From: [Phialemoniopsis] sp. UDSM-2020
Taxonomy: Eukaryota; Ascomycota; Sordariomycetes; Thyridiales; Thyridiaceae
Assembly (NCBI GenBank): GCA_018873225.1
Contig: JAEILZ010000009.1
Coordinates: forward strand, 239,501 to 303,500
Length of the DNA: 64,000 nucleotides
Direction: 5' to 3'
Shown in pieces: positions 10,787-21,625 of this stretch. The notes under the pieces were generated by a model. That model did no database searches. It saw only the letters and a list, made by a program, of their open reading frames with translations, and was not told the DNA's origin. Numbering within the stretch: position 1 is the first letter of the stretch; each line of letters starts with the position of its first letter. Both the position numbers and the translations under genes were made by a program.

Positions 10787-11934
10787 CTTGAAAGGCAGTG
10801 GGCGTTTGAGCCTCCAAACTCAAATGCGGTGTGCGTATGTGCAAAATTGTGTGTATCTACAACATAGGAAAGGAAGGAGGGGAAGAAAGATCGCAGGCAG
10901 GTACCATAACTAGGTCGAGACCCTGCATGAAGCGAGCATTGAAAACATCGGGCGATCACTCTATGCGCCTGACGGTCGAATTGGGTCGAGATTGGGAGGT
11001 TTCAGGTTTTGGGCCTACCAAGAACCATGCCCTCGAGACCGCCCTTATAAGAGAGGAGCAACAAATGAGAGAACAACAGCAAGGAAATGTAAACATCAGA
11101 CACCAAGGCCAGCCCCGCGGTTGGTGGTACGGTCCTAGACCGAGGGCCAATGGGCGGTGGCATGGTATGATGACATGGATGGGCTGTCGCCTCAGCTTAC
11201 CTGCACTTCTAGACATCAGAGATGATGGATCCCTTATTTCAATTGGGGTCCATCATGCATTTTGCTCGGTAGAATCATCGATTCAGAAAACAAAGTGTGT
11301 GTGTGTGTGTGTGTGCTAGTAGTAAAAGAGGGGAGAATTAGTAGAGGTGTGAAGTGGCAGTGGAACCACGCATGCACAAGAGCAAGACCGGTCGACAGTG
11401 GTCTGACTATTGGCGGTGCCGGCGCCACGCAGCGTCCCGGGCCAACACGGGGAATCCCTGGTTGGGTTGCCGTTAGTTTAGTGGGCATTTTTCCTTCTTC
11501 TTTGCTGGATCGGCCAACCCGATCTATTGTTTATCCCGCTTTGCTCTTGATGTTCGCCATAAGAGTGTCAGGGCAACGCGTAAACAAACATGGAATCAAA
11601 TCAGCTCAGCTATCATCTTTTATGATTCCCTCTGGAGATTGCCATGACTTGTAGGTAGTCTGTCCGTTTTACCTAGGTTCGGTTTGACAAGCTCTCATGA
11701 AATTGATGTATCCGACAGGCATCCCTGCAGGAATGGGATTGAGCGTTGCTGGCCTGACATGGGCACCCGTGGATCGATGTCCAGGGCAGTGTGGAATGAA
11801 TCCTGGGTTTCACGCCCGAGATCCACCACGTTTGGACCACTTCGATGTTACAGCGGGTCCGACAGCCCGGTTGCCTTGCCGGGATCGATCTTCGGTACGT
11901 ACAACAATAGATCAGTGTAGTAAACGCCCTTTAT
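10787..11934. other. Intergenic region upstream of the 1696-residue gene
   Basis: This 1.1-kb stretch lies between two minus-strand genes. Apart from a GT microsatellite I see no structured element and no convincing gene. It should carry the promoter of the 1696-residue gene and the 3' end of the F-box gene. Confidence 0.55.
11295..11315. repeat. (GT)n microsatellite
   Basis: About ten GT dinucleotides in a row are visible. It is a likely polymorphic simple repeat. Confidence 0.9.
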
Positions 11935-12954
11935 TCAAGCCGCGTAGAATGCCCTATACTTGTATGTTCTCAATCGCAACACAACAGCACGGCGTGGCTT
12001 GGTGAACTCTTCGATGGCCACACGACAGCCAGCGCAGCGCAGACCTTCCTCGACCCTGCCGGTCTGCGTGTCGTAGAAAGGCAGCGCACAGGAGCCTGCA
12101 AGGTTGAACCACCGGTCATCGTGCCGCCGGCGGCGGCTTTCCATCAGGAATCGTAATTCTTGCTGTGTGAGCCGATCCTGGCGGGTAATCTTCATGGCCT
12201 GGTGCAATGAGGCAATAGGGCCGGTCTTTATCGGCTCGTTCCCCTCAGGTTGAAAGGTTAACGTGTATGTGCCGGGAAGAAGTGGAAGCCGTTTAAGCTG
12301 CTTTGCATGCTTATAAAGCATCCCCTCGATAATGGTGTCGAAGAGTTGCTTTTCAAGCTCTGGCTCCCACCCGATGCAATTAAAGCAGCATCGGCTCCAG
12401 GGCAAGAGCGAAACGAAGCCGCCGAATTCGTTGCAGTATTGACATTCCTTGGCACATAGTATGGTGTAAAAGTCCTCCAAAGACACTTCCGAGGCCAGCC
12501 CTGTACGGCATAGGGCGCAAAAGAGATTCAGTCCGTGCGAGGCAACCATTAGGTATTGCTTCAGGGAGCTCACTGCCTCTCTTAGCCCACGACTGGCTTG
12601 CCGAACCTTGAAAAGAGAATGCAAGTCCAGGGGCGACAGAATCATGTGCAGGAGCTCAAGAGGAAGCCGAGCGAAAGGATCCGAAGTTGATATGGCCAGT
12701 CGAGCAAACGGCATAGCCAGTGAAGAACGGATAAGGTCATGATGACTGGGCTTGAACCAAATGACAGACCGTGCATTTTCGTCACCACGAAGGGCGGCCA
12801 CTTGAACAATTGAGTCTTCTTGCTCTTTTCGGAAGGGATATTCGGCGGCAGAGTGTACTCCAGGTCTGTTGGTGGGATCCAGCCTGATGTCGATACCATC
12901 AGATGACTCGGAAACGCAGAGTTCTTCTCGCATATGGTCTGTCAGTGTCATCAT
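11935..12954 (-). CDS. F-box domain protein
   Basis: This 339-residue protein is encoded without introns. An F-box lies at about residues 91-135: PFARLPLELLHMILSPLDL is the typical Leu-Pro-x-Glu-Leu start, followed by a second helix containing VRQASRGLREAV. F-box proteins bind Skp1 and bring substrates to SCF ubiquitin ligases. Downstream, several Cys pairs (near residues 146-149, 167-174 and 189-193) and a C-terminal CAGC suggest metal binding or disulfides, as in many Pezizomycotina F-box proteins. The substrate cannot be inferred. The first ~80 residues are less typical, and translation might start at the ATG of MPFARLAIS at about residue 81. Confidence 0.75.
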   Translation of the reverse strand: MMTLTDHMREELCVSESSDGIDIRLDPTNRPGVHSAAEYPFRKEQEDSIVQVAALRGDENARSVIWFKPSHHDLIRSSLAMPFARLAISTSDPFARLPLELLHMILSPLDLHSLFKVRQASRGLREAVSSLKQYLMVASHGLNLFCALCRTGLASEVSLEDFYTILCAKECQYCNEFGGFVSLLPWSRCCFNCIGWEPELEKQLFDTIIEGMLYKHAKQLKRLPLLPGTYTLTFQPEGNEPIKTGPIASLHQAMKITRQDRLTQQELRFLMESRRRRHDDRWFNLAGSCALPFYDTQTGRVEEGLRCAGCRVAIEEFTKPRRAVVLRLRTYKYRAFYAA

Positions 12955-13794
12955 ATGAACTGACTCTTATGAATTTCTTTTCGATTTTGTGGCTGTCGAC
13001 AAGGAGGGGCGCGATTTGGTGGCCTTTTGTGTAACTTGACGAGGGGTTGAAGCAAACAACCACCCCGCAGGTCCTGGCGCGATGCACTGGTGAACACTGT
13101 CCGGAAACAACATGGTAGGCCGGAAGACGGGAAAGGAGCCACGGCCGGTCCGGGCAGGCTTGCTCCACGAGCATCCGAAGGCGGGTCCGGGCACCTGCAG
13201 CTCTGCCGTGGCCGGTTCCACGACGGGCATTTATCCCTGTCAAGCAAATAACATGGCAGTCTACAATTGAAACCAAATACTTGAATTCAACTTAACAGTT
13301 TCCATTCTAAAGGTGAAAAAGGCAAAAAGACGAAAGTCAAGGTTAAGGATGGGATCGCAGATGCTGCTGCCCACTCCGGCGGAGTTCCACCGCCAATAAC
13401 AGGTTTTCGACCGACTACCTTCATGACCCGGGATTCGGGCGCCGCGTCTAGAGCCGTAAACCTCAACCAGTTTGTCCGGCGCCGATTGCTATGATTATAT
13501 GATTGGTGCTTTTCCACACCACACAGCCTTCCACTGCTGCCCGGTCTCATGGTTGCGCCGTTCCTCGTACAATACCAACGGTCCGCTTGGTGATGTCTGG
13601 ATCACAATGTCGAAAGAAACAGGTTTTGGGACAAGGAGTTCCGCCATATCTGGCCCGTTTCCCAGAGCAGTCTTAAAGACTGAAAGAATCATTAAAACTA
13701 TATAAGACACCTATCCTCGGCCGTCGAGAGTGAGAAAGGGGAAAACTCGACGAGTCATAGACATCTTCACCACCTAGAAACACTGTAACCCAAT
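12955..13794. other. Divergent intergenic region F-box / NmrA-like gene
   Basis: This is 840 bases between divergent starts. Small frames here have no recognisable sequence, and I interpret it as promoters and leaders. Confidence 0.55.
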
Positions 13795-14994
13795 ATGAAA
13801 GTCGCGATTCTTGGTGCCACCGGCGAAACAGGCCGAACCATCGCCAATGCCTTGCTCAACGACCCCAAGCAGTTCGTAAGCGTGTTTCCAAAAAAACTTC
13901 ATATTACACACATACCATCCGGATCAACTAATCAACCTGCTCAGGAGCTCACTGCCCTCGTCCGGCCGGCTTCCCTGGAAAAGAAGGAGGTAGCCGCCCT
14001 CAAGACCCGCGGGGCCTCCATCATCGGCATCGACCTAGCAACAGCGCCGCACAGCGAGATCGTCGCTCTGCTGCGTGGCACCGATGTCATCATCTCGTGC
14101 GTGCTCGCGCACATCGTCCCGGAGCAGCTGGCGCTGACCAAGGCGGCCAAGGAGGCCGGCGTCCAGCGCTTCGTGCCGAGCTTCTTCGGGCCCATCCTGC
14201 CCGCTCGAGGCGTGCAGGCCTTGCGGGAGCAGGTAGGATGCTACACTCACATGCTCTTCTAATCCTCTTCCTCCCTTTCCATTCAGCCAGATTGTTGAAG
14301 CTGACACGAGTCTTTCACCGACAGAAGGAAGAACTCCTCGACCACGTCAAGCGTCTGTACCTGCCCTACACGGCCATCGACATCGGCTGGTGGTACCAGC
14401 TGATCCTGCCCCGCCTGCCGTCCGGCAAGATCGACGGCTTCCTGGCCGTCAAGTCCGAGGCCATGGTCGGCGACGGCAACACGCCCATCGCGCTGACCGA
14501 CATGCGCGACGTCGGGAGCTTTGTGGCGAGGATTATCACGGACCCGCGCACGCTGAATAAGAGCGTCTTTGCGTGGGGAGAGGAGTGGACGCAGGCCCGC
14601 GTGTGTGAGTTGCTGGAGAAAGTGTCTGGAGAAGAGATTCCCAGGAAATATGTAAGTGGCTCCAAAAGTCCATGTAGAAGGGGGCATCTTGACTGATGAT
14701 GGAGCACAGACGGCCGGCGAGGAGATTCAGGCCGCCGTCGACGACGCCAAGGACAAGATGGGCAAGGGGGCGACGGACTTTCCTACGCAGCTGCAGCTGT
14801 TCGGAGGGCAGTACCAGTACTCGTGGGGGATCCGGGGCGACAACACGCTCGAGCACGCCCAGTATCTCGGATATCTTGATGCGAGGGAGCTGTATCCCGA
14901 TTTGAAGCCGCGGGAGTTCGAGGACTACGTCCGGGCCGTGGTGGATGGCACGGCTCCCAAGGTTTGGGAGGCTAGTCAGGACTGGGGGAACTGA
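13795..14994 (+). CDS. NmrA-like / isoflavone-reductase-type NAD(P)-binding protein
   Basis: Exons are 13795-13875, 13945-14232, 14325-14651 and 14710-14994, giving 326 residues, the usual size of this family. The Rossmann start VAILGATGETGRTIANALL carries the GxxGxxG dinucleotide motif at residues 3-17, followed by ALVRPASL, typical of atypical SDRs that prefer NADP(H). Middle segments ALLRGTDVIISCV and VQRFVPSFFGP fit the phenylcoumaran/isoflavone reductase and NmrA group. These proteins are either reductases of aromatic compounds or redox-sensing regulators such as NmrA, and the sequence does not decide which. All three introns are short and join in frame. No biosynthetic cluster surrounds it. 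Confidence 0.82.
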
Positions 14995-15707
14995 AGAGAT
15001 CGATGATGTTGATTGAGTCTACTTACATCTCAACCAGTTGCCATGGATGGGATGAGAGATACAATATTGGAAACTTCCTACAACCCCTGGAGTCCTCAGG
15101 TGGATGTTAGAGAGGCATTTCTAAACAAATTCCTAACTAAATTACTAACAAACTGAATGATCCCTTTATGCTTAGGCAATAGGATTATCCGGGGTGATCA
15201 GTCAAGAACAAACAGTCAATTAATCTGCTCCTCCAAATAAATGCACTTCTCCAGTTGTTGGGTTTCAATACCCTGTAAGCCACAATTTAATCCAGTCAAA
15301 GAAACAAGGCACCCAACAACTCAGAATGGACATTTTTCAGAGCTCCTTGCTGTCATTTTATGACAACGCGGCAACCTGCAACCCTGCATGCAGATAGCCA
15401 AACAATCGTTTGCTTGACTCTGCCAGCAAGGATAGATTCATTGGACATCACAGCTTAGACCATCAAACCTCGCCAAAATGGACCTGAAAGAAACAACCTT
15501 GCAGCAGCTCTTTGAGCATGAAAGATGTTCAAGCGTTGCTAAAAGTTTCTTCATTCCAAGTACGCTGAAAAGGGATTCCGATATAAAAAGCAGACTGCCC
15601 ATCTCGTCTGCAACTTCAGTCTCTCAGCCAACTACAACAGAAGACCGGGCAGACGACAATACGACTCTCGAAAAAGCACAAGACAAGCGACAACTCCAAC
15701 TCCAAAG
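14995..15707. other. AT-rich intergenic region
   Basis: This 713-base stretch is visibly AT-richer than flanking genes. The frame from 15478 looks like leader sequence of the next gene and shows no family features. Confidence 0.5.
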
Positions 15708-16129
15708 ATGGCCCGTAAGAAGAACAAGAGCAAAGGACGGGCCGACGTCGTCTCCCGCTGGCAATCCTATCTCGGCAAAGGCGAGCTGGCCGACTGGCAA
15801 CGCCTCATGGCGGACTTGGGTTTCGACGGTGACTTTCCCAGCAAGAATCAATGCAGAAAAGTAAGTCTGGCCAAATTCACACTCCAAGGTTCCCCTTCTA
15901 GGACAGTACTGAGGCTGACCGCTATTGTTCTGAAATGCAGGCACTCAAGGGCGTCTGGGTCAACATCACCGACTTCCTCGACGCCATGGACAACGGCAGA
16001 CAGGTCCACTTCTTCAAGAGCCAGGGAGCCTTGGCCCATTACACAGTCGCCAGCAGGAAGGTCTTTCCTAAGAAGCATATCGCGAAGGGCTCGCCGTTGG
16101 CTGCCCTGAAGGCCAGGATTCTATCATAA
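15708..16129 (+). CDS. Small conserved fungal protein of unknown function
   Basis: Two exons (15708-15860 and 15941-16129) encode 113 residues. The N-terminus MARKKNKSKGR is very basic and could be a nuclear signal. A Trp/Leu-rich helical part follows (VVSRWQSYLGKGELADWQRL), and the second exon begins ALKGVWVNITDFLDAMDNG. From memory, small proteins with a similar V-W-V-N-I-x-D-F-L segment occur as multigene families in Pezizomycotina, but I know no function. The intron has a GTAAGT donor and a TGCAG acceptor in phase 0, and the joined product reads smoothly, which supports a real gene. It lies on the same strand as the NmrA-like gene but 0.7 kb away. Confidence 0.7.
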
Positions 16130-16157
16130 GCGTTGGGTATGGTATCTGGGATGTGCA

Positions 16158-16210
16158 TTTGGATTTGGATTTGGATTTGGATCGGATCTGAATTTGGATT
16201 TGAAATTGGA
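16158..16210. repeat. Short tandem repeat of TTTGGA hexamers
   Basis: About four perfect TTTGGA units are followed by degenerate copies, just past the stop of the small conserved gene. It is a simple repeat in 3' sequence. Confidence 0.8.
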
Positions 16211-16389
16211 GTTGGCGTTGGCATTTCCCTTTTCTTCTCCGCATAGATTGGAACAAGAGTACAAGGTCCTTGGGATAGAACACGCATAGTCGGCACGCAC
16301 AAGGATGATAGACAAGACATAGTTCATCATCCAAACCCGCTCTCTTTTAGTATTAGACACACTTTGGCCCCCCATCTCTCATAAGTACT

Positions 16390-18189
16390 CTAAGCCCGTA
16401 TCTCCCACAACCTAATCTTGCCCTGGTCATTCCCGACCGCCAGCACATCACTCCCGCTGCTAAACGCCACGGCCGAGATGCGGCCCAGCGGCGTCTGCTC
16501 CGTCGGCCAGTTGCGGTACACGGTGCAGCTCGGCAGGTGCGCGAGGCGCAGCGCGTCCTTCTTGTGCTTGCTGGCGAACGCCAGGACCTGCCCGTCCGGC
16601 GTAAAAGTCACCATGGTGACGGGCGTCGTCAGCTGCTCGAACGCGCGCTTCGGCGTCGGCTGCGGCTTGATCTGCGCACCCTCTTCCTCTTGGCCACCGG
16701 TTGTCGCAGCCGCCGCCAGCAGGTCATGCCGGTCGTAGATGTTGACGATGCCCGTCGTCGAGCCGACGGCGACCCACTTGTCGCCGCCGAGGGCCGCAGG
16801 ACCGTAGTGCCCGCCCATGGCGATGACGGTGCCGCCGACGGAGCCCTCGTCGCGCCAGATGCCGACGAAGCGCTTGCTCTCGACGCTCCACTCGCCGACC
16901 TGCCCGTCCCTGCCGAGGATCGTGATGCCGTCGCCCGTCCTCCACCACGCGAAGTCCGCGATGCCGCCGCGGCCGTCGAGGCGCGCCTGCGCGATCCACT
17001 GCATCGTGTCCATGCCGAGAATGTTGAGCATGCCGCCGCCCTTGCGGTCCGTCGCGATGAGCGCCATGTACCGCCCGCAGGGGCTGAGCCGGAAGCGCTC
17101 CATCGTCTTTTGCTCCAGCCTGTGGCCCTGCACCTTGCTGATCTTCTTGACCTGGCCTGTCGAGAGATTCCAGCTGTGGAAGAAGCGGCGGCGGCCAGCA
17201 AAGACAATCTGGCTGCCGTCCGGGTGGAGGAACTCTGATCTCCTAATGGGAGTTTGTTTGATCTGGACAGAGGTGAGGAGCGGGTTGGGCGTGGGGTGTG
17301 CGGTAGGGGCGTAATGGTGTAAGTTGATGATGGACGATGTGCTTGATGAGAGTAGAACGGGATGCTGAGGGTGGAAAGCCAGGGTTCCGACAGGCGCCTT
17401 GTGTGCGTCGGGGATGTCTCTCGTCTTTTGAATGTCAATGACCTCTGGCCGCAGCTTGCGCTTCTTCCTCGTCGCACCAGCATTGAGGGCACTGGCGCTG
17501 CGTAGGAACTTCTCGAGCGGCAGTGCCGAGTCGACCTCGTCTCCGCTGCCTTCGATGTCGCTGTCGGAAAGATCTGAGCCGGCTGATGACCTGCGTCTCC
17601 TCTTTGTGTGTCGCTTCTCTGCCTCTGTAGCCCACGACGGGAGGGGGCTCAGCCGCAAGAACTGCTGTCGTAGCCTCCGGGTATATTCCGTCCCACTGAC
17701 AATGTCCTCGCCCTCGGTCAATCGTAGTTTCCGCAGCCTGCTCACGCCCGCCAGCGACACAGAGAGCCGCTCGTCGTCGCTGTCTTCCCATGCCGCTGCA
17801 CCCTTGTCTCCTGCGGCTTCACCAGGAGTGCCCGATGCCTTGGCGACCTGCAGATCCTTGCCGGGCGCCGCCGTGCTGTCGTAGAAGAACAGCCCCGCAT
17901 CGTCGGCGTCCTCGTGGCCCGTCTCCGGCTCTAAAGCTCCCTCGTCAAGGCGCAGAAGCTCGAGGGAGTCCTCGGCTGGCTCGTCGACGCCCTTGAACAA
18001 GTTTTCCCTAAAGCTAGCCCGCCCTCCTAGGACGAGGCGCTCAAGCTCCTCTTCGTCGGCATCCTTCTCTGCGATCTCGACATTTCGCTTCGGGCGCTCG
18101 GGCTCATAGGAGACCTCGAGATCGGAGTTCTCAGACTCGTAATCGGAAGAGTCGTCGATGGCTGGCGCAGCCATCTTCTTGGAGGACAT
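16390..18189 (-). CDS. UTP18: Utp18, WD40 protein of the U3 snoRNP (SSU processome)
   Basis: Utp18 is a UTPB-subcomplex WD40 protein required for early 18S rRNA processing in the nucleolus; in yeast it also recruits the Mtr4 exosome helicase through an N-terminal arch-interacting motif. The gene is a single exon of 599 residues, in the family range. The N-terminal ~250 residues are acidic and charged, with a bipartite-like basic KRHTKRRRRSS. The C-terminal ~340 residues form the WD40 propeller, with HKAPVGTLAFHPQHPVLL opening the first blade, FLHPDGSQIVFAGRRRFFHS typical of Utp18, and GNDQGKIRLWEIRA ending the protein. It begins close to the end of the 18.2-18.9 kb gap and is read on the minus strand like the next gene. 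Confidence 0.93.
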   Translation of the reverse strand: MSSKKMAAPAIDDSSDYESENSDLEVSYEPERPKRNVEIAEKDADEEELERLVLGGRASFRENLFKGVDEPAEDSLELLRLDEGALEPETGHEDADDAGLFFYDSTAAPGKDLQVAKASGTPGEAAGDKGAAAWEDSDDERLSVSLAGVSRLRKLRLTEGEDIVSGTEYTRRLRQQFLRLSPLPSWATEAEKRHTKRRRRSSAGSDLSDSDIEGSGDEVDSALPLEKFLRSASALNAGATRKKRKLRPEVIDIQKTRDIPDAHKAPVGTLAFHPQHPVLLSSSTSSIINLHHYAPTAHPTPNPLLTSVQIKQTPIRRSEFLHPDGSQIVFAGRRRFFHSWNLSTGQVKKISKVQGHRLEQKTMERFRLSPCGRYMALIATDRKGGGMLNILGMDTMQWIAQARLDGRGGIADFAWWRTGDGITILGRDGQVGEWSVESKRFVGIWRDEGSVGGTVIAMGGHYGPAALGGDKWVAVGSTTGIVNIYDRHDLLAAAATTGGQEEEGAQIKPQPTPKRAFEQLTTPVTMVTFTPDGQVLAFASKHKKDALRLAHLPSCTVYRNWPTEQTPLGRISAVAFSSGSDVLAVGNDQGKIRLWEIRA

Positions 18190-18913
18190 CTTGGCTGGTT
18201 ATGGGTGGTTGAGCATGCTAGAAACACCAGAGAAATTGTCGAGGTGCGATATGCACTTAGATTTCCAGATTTTTTTTGTTATCGCAGGACTAGACTTGCA
18301 ATCAGCGGGGATTATCAGGCCAGTGCGATTGGTTTAGCGCAGAGGCCGGGGTGGGGCCGTGCACCGCCCCGCTATTCCGGCGATGCACGGAGGCCTAGCC
18401 TTGTATCATCAAAAGCAGCTCAGGACAGAGTTCGAGCGCGTCGGGTCGGGTAAGCTGAGCTTAGCAAAAAAAATCGTTTTGCAATGAGAAATTGCCGAAA
18501 AGTTTGCGTGAATTCAAAGGGGAAAACGGAGATGCAAGATGGATTGCGACAGAAGTAAAAAGGAAAATGTAGTCGCGATGACAAAAGGTAAAGGGCTTCC
18601 CCCAGGTCCCTGGGATCGAACCCTCTACCTCCCTCCGTGAGGCTGGTCGATTGGGAGTAATTAACCGTGGCGACCCGATTTGAATCCCCGTTGGTGTTTG
18701 ACAGTCCCGCTCGTCCACAACACATCATTGTGGCAGTTCGGTCTGCTATCATCCTATTTAAACCCTTTAGCCCAACGCCGGGCCTCCCAAAAGATTCACA
18801 CATCTGTGCATCAACCAACGACAGACGTCCATGCAAAGTCTTTCCATAGACTTCATCCAGACCGCCATTGTCCTCGCCCACCGACCATGATTGTGCTCAC
18901 CACCACTATACAT
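18190..18913. other. Intergenic region with tRNA-like (B-box) sequence
   Basis: This 724-base gap has no protein gene. On the minus strand, 18612-18623 contains a perfect RNA polymerase III B-box consensus, with a nearby inverted repeat and a downstream T-rich tract. A complete cloverleaf cannot be drawn, so I do not call a tRNA (see findings). Confidence 0.4.
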
Positions 18914-21625
18914 CTATACTTCTCTCTGCTTCGCAGCAAAATGCAATTCCTCCTCTATCCTCGAGAGATCAGGGCTCACAGACTCGTGACTCCTCAGCGT
19001 CATGACCGCCGCCTTTTGCGCCACATCCATCAGGTCCTCCGCCCGGCCGCCCTGCGCAAGCCCGGCCACCAGCGTTCCCAAGAATGTGTCGCCCACTCCA
19101 TTCACCGAAACCACGTCCTTGACCCTCGCGACGGGCGGGAAGTATCGCATGTACACACCCCCAACACTCGGGTGATCGTTCATCGCCCTCGTCAATATGA
19201 ACGGCTCGGAGGCGTGATCAAATAGCCGAGGATCATCCTTCTTCAGCACACTGACAAGGAGTGCGCCGTTGGCGCCCATCTTGGTGATGATGGTCGGGAT
19301 GAATGGCAACAGCTGGATTGTCTGCACAGGTATGCCCGCATCGACCATCTCCGCCGATGTCAAGCGCACAAATTTATCCCTGGCACCACCCACAATACCG
19401 AACGCGTCGATGACCTCGAACCACTTCATGTCGTCAAAGTAGCCATTGTCCTTGGCAGCAGCATGCATTGCGGCCAGCTCGTGCTGATTCGGAGTCGCGA
19501 TGTCGATGATGGGGTCCGGGAACACACCCGCGCCGAGGTGCTCCTTGAGTGGGGAGAACAGGCGCATCGACTTGACGGTCGAGACTGGCTCGAAGGCGAG
19601 CTTGGCGCCGTGCTGGCGCGCAGCCTTAATCCAGGCACGGATGTCTTGCTCGCTCCAGTTGCCGTCAACGACTACCCACTTAGGTTTTGCGGCCGCGACG
19701 GTGGAGGCCCAGTACGAGGGGAAGGAGTGGGATGTGAAGATGCCCATGTCGGCCATGGCGACCATGAGGTTCTTCTCGGCGTCGTTGACGGCGACGTACT
19801 GGGCTGTCCTTGCAGCGTGGTACTCGGCGCCGAGCTGTCGTATACATGAGGTGTCCATGCCAGAGCGTTCAAGAGTTGACATGATGGTGGCGCCCGCACT
19901 GTCATCCCTTGGGTCAGCCATGTATACATCCGCTCCTCAGGGATACGACTTACATATCGTCACCAACCATACTGCAAAGCTTGACCTTGTTACTTCGGCT
20001 AGCCCGGTGGGCTGCGAGGGCGACATTGTGGCCAACGCCCCCTATCGACTGACCGATAGTGCCGGGATTTGAGGTGTGAAGCTTTGGGGAGACTGCGCCT
20101 GCAGAATCGCCTGCATAGTCACAGCTCAGATCCAAGGCCACGGCGCCGGCAACAAGGATGTCTGCCTGGGAAGTAGTCTGGTGATGTTAGCATACGATTT
20201 CATAAAGGGATCGACACACTATGTGAGGAAGCCGGGAGTATGGGAAGAACATATATAACGTCACTAAGGGCAGACATCATTGCAACTGCCTTACCTGCGT
20301 CGTGGCAACAGGACTGTGCGAGGGCTTCGTCGGGGCACTACGGCTAGGGAAAGAAGAATAAGATTTTCTATATGGCTATGATGAGACCTCATCCACAAGT
20401 ACGCTTCGTTGACAGATCGAGACTCACGAAGCAGTGCCCGACGGTTGCCCTTTCAGCAAAGCGGAAAGCTCGTTGGCTATGTTGGCGGCCCTGGCAATAT
20501 TGTTTCGGACCAGAGCGATGTTGGCCACGGTGCTCCTCTCCTGCGTAAGCTCACGGATCCTCTTTAGCACGAATGGCGTGTTGGTGCTGCCGGTGAAGCC
20601 CTGCTCCTGAGCCTCGCGAACCGCCTGATCGATGGCCGCCTCCATCTCTTTCCGCGGCACGCCATCCTTCTCCGGGATAGGGTTGGCGAACAGCAGGCCG
20701 GACTCGATGCCCATGCTCTCCTGCGCGTAGATGATGGCCGCAGCCTCGGCCTCGTCCTGGACGGTGGCGGGGCTCTTGATGCTGCTGTCGCGGGCCCAGA
20801 AGGCCGGGAACTTGACCTCACCCGTGCGGCCGTCGGCAAACGTCGCTACGAATGCGCCGTGGGTCTCTAGAAACTCGAGGGTGGCCTTGATATCTAGGAA
20901 GCCCTTGCAGCCGCTGCTGACGACCGCGACTCTGGTCCTGCCAAGCTCGGTAAGATCGGCCGAGATGTCCAGCGTGCTCTCCCAGCCGCGGTGGACACCA
21001 CCAAGGCCGCCTGTGCCAAACACGCGGATGCCGGCTAGGCGGGCAAGTACCATGGTGCCCGAGATGGTGGTACCTCCATGGGAACGGCGCCCAGCGAGTC
21101 CCTGCACAGCCCATCAGTCAGACTTTCCCGGGTCATGGACAGGATTTCCACCCTGTCAAAAATCAGAAAATGACTTACCTTGCCGACAACATACGCAAAG
21201 TCTCTTCTGGAGATCTTGCTGGCACCCTCGTCGATCATTCGCTGCACGTCAGCCTTGGACAGGCCGACGGAGGGGACGCCGTCGAGGACACCACAGACAG
21301 CAGGCACACCGCCATGCTCACGGATGATGTCCTCTAGGAGCAGGTCCTCACCCAGCGCGCCATGAGTGTAAATGGTGGACTCGAGGGCGACGACGGGTTT
21401 GTTGGTAGCGACTGCATCCCTGACCTCCTCAGACACGCTGAGGAGCTCCTTGAGGGCGGCCGGCTGGGAGCTGAGGGAGCGGCGTTGATCCGTTTCGAAC
21501 CTTGTTTGAGGCGCCGACCACGGACCAGATCCGCTTGCGCGGGAGAGCGGTATCGCAGCCTTGGCTGAGCGCGCTGATAAGAGCAGCCCTTGCCTGGCGA
21601 GTCGAGATGCTTGAGAAACCCTCAT
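18914..21625 (-). CDS. Bifunctional pseudouridine-5'-phosphate glycosidase / pseudouridine kinase
   Basis: This protein degrades pseudouridine from RNA turnover: the PfkB-type kinase makes pseudouridine 5'-phosphate, and the glycosidase splits it into uracil and ribose 5-phosphate. Exons are 21625-21179, 21101-20428, 20343-20295, 20177-19954 and 19898-18914, giving 792 residues. The glycosidase half (about 55-375) has ALESTIYTHG with the probable catalytic Glu82, HGGTTISGTM, and SSGCKGFLDIKATLE with Lys215, matching the E. coli YeiN family. The kinase half (about 395-792) has GGVGHNVALAAHR, SMVGDDIAGATIM and the PfkB signature NGVGDTFLGTLVAG with its catalytic Asp. A 49-base exon encodes the linker. 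The N-terminus is Arg/Ser/Ala-rich like a mitochondrial presequence. The fusion is known in fungi such as S. pombe SPAC1861.05. Confidence 0.93.

Noticed and set aside
18600..18700. tRNA gene on the minus strand
   Set aside because: A B-box is present but neither the acceptor stem nor a five-pair T-stem can be formed; kept only as a finding.
20424..21625. Separate glycosidase and kinase genes instead of one fusion
   Set aside because: A 49-base exon with canonical splice sites joins the two halves in frame, there is no promoter-sized gap, and the same fusion is known in other fungi.
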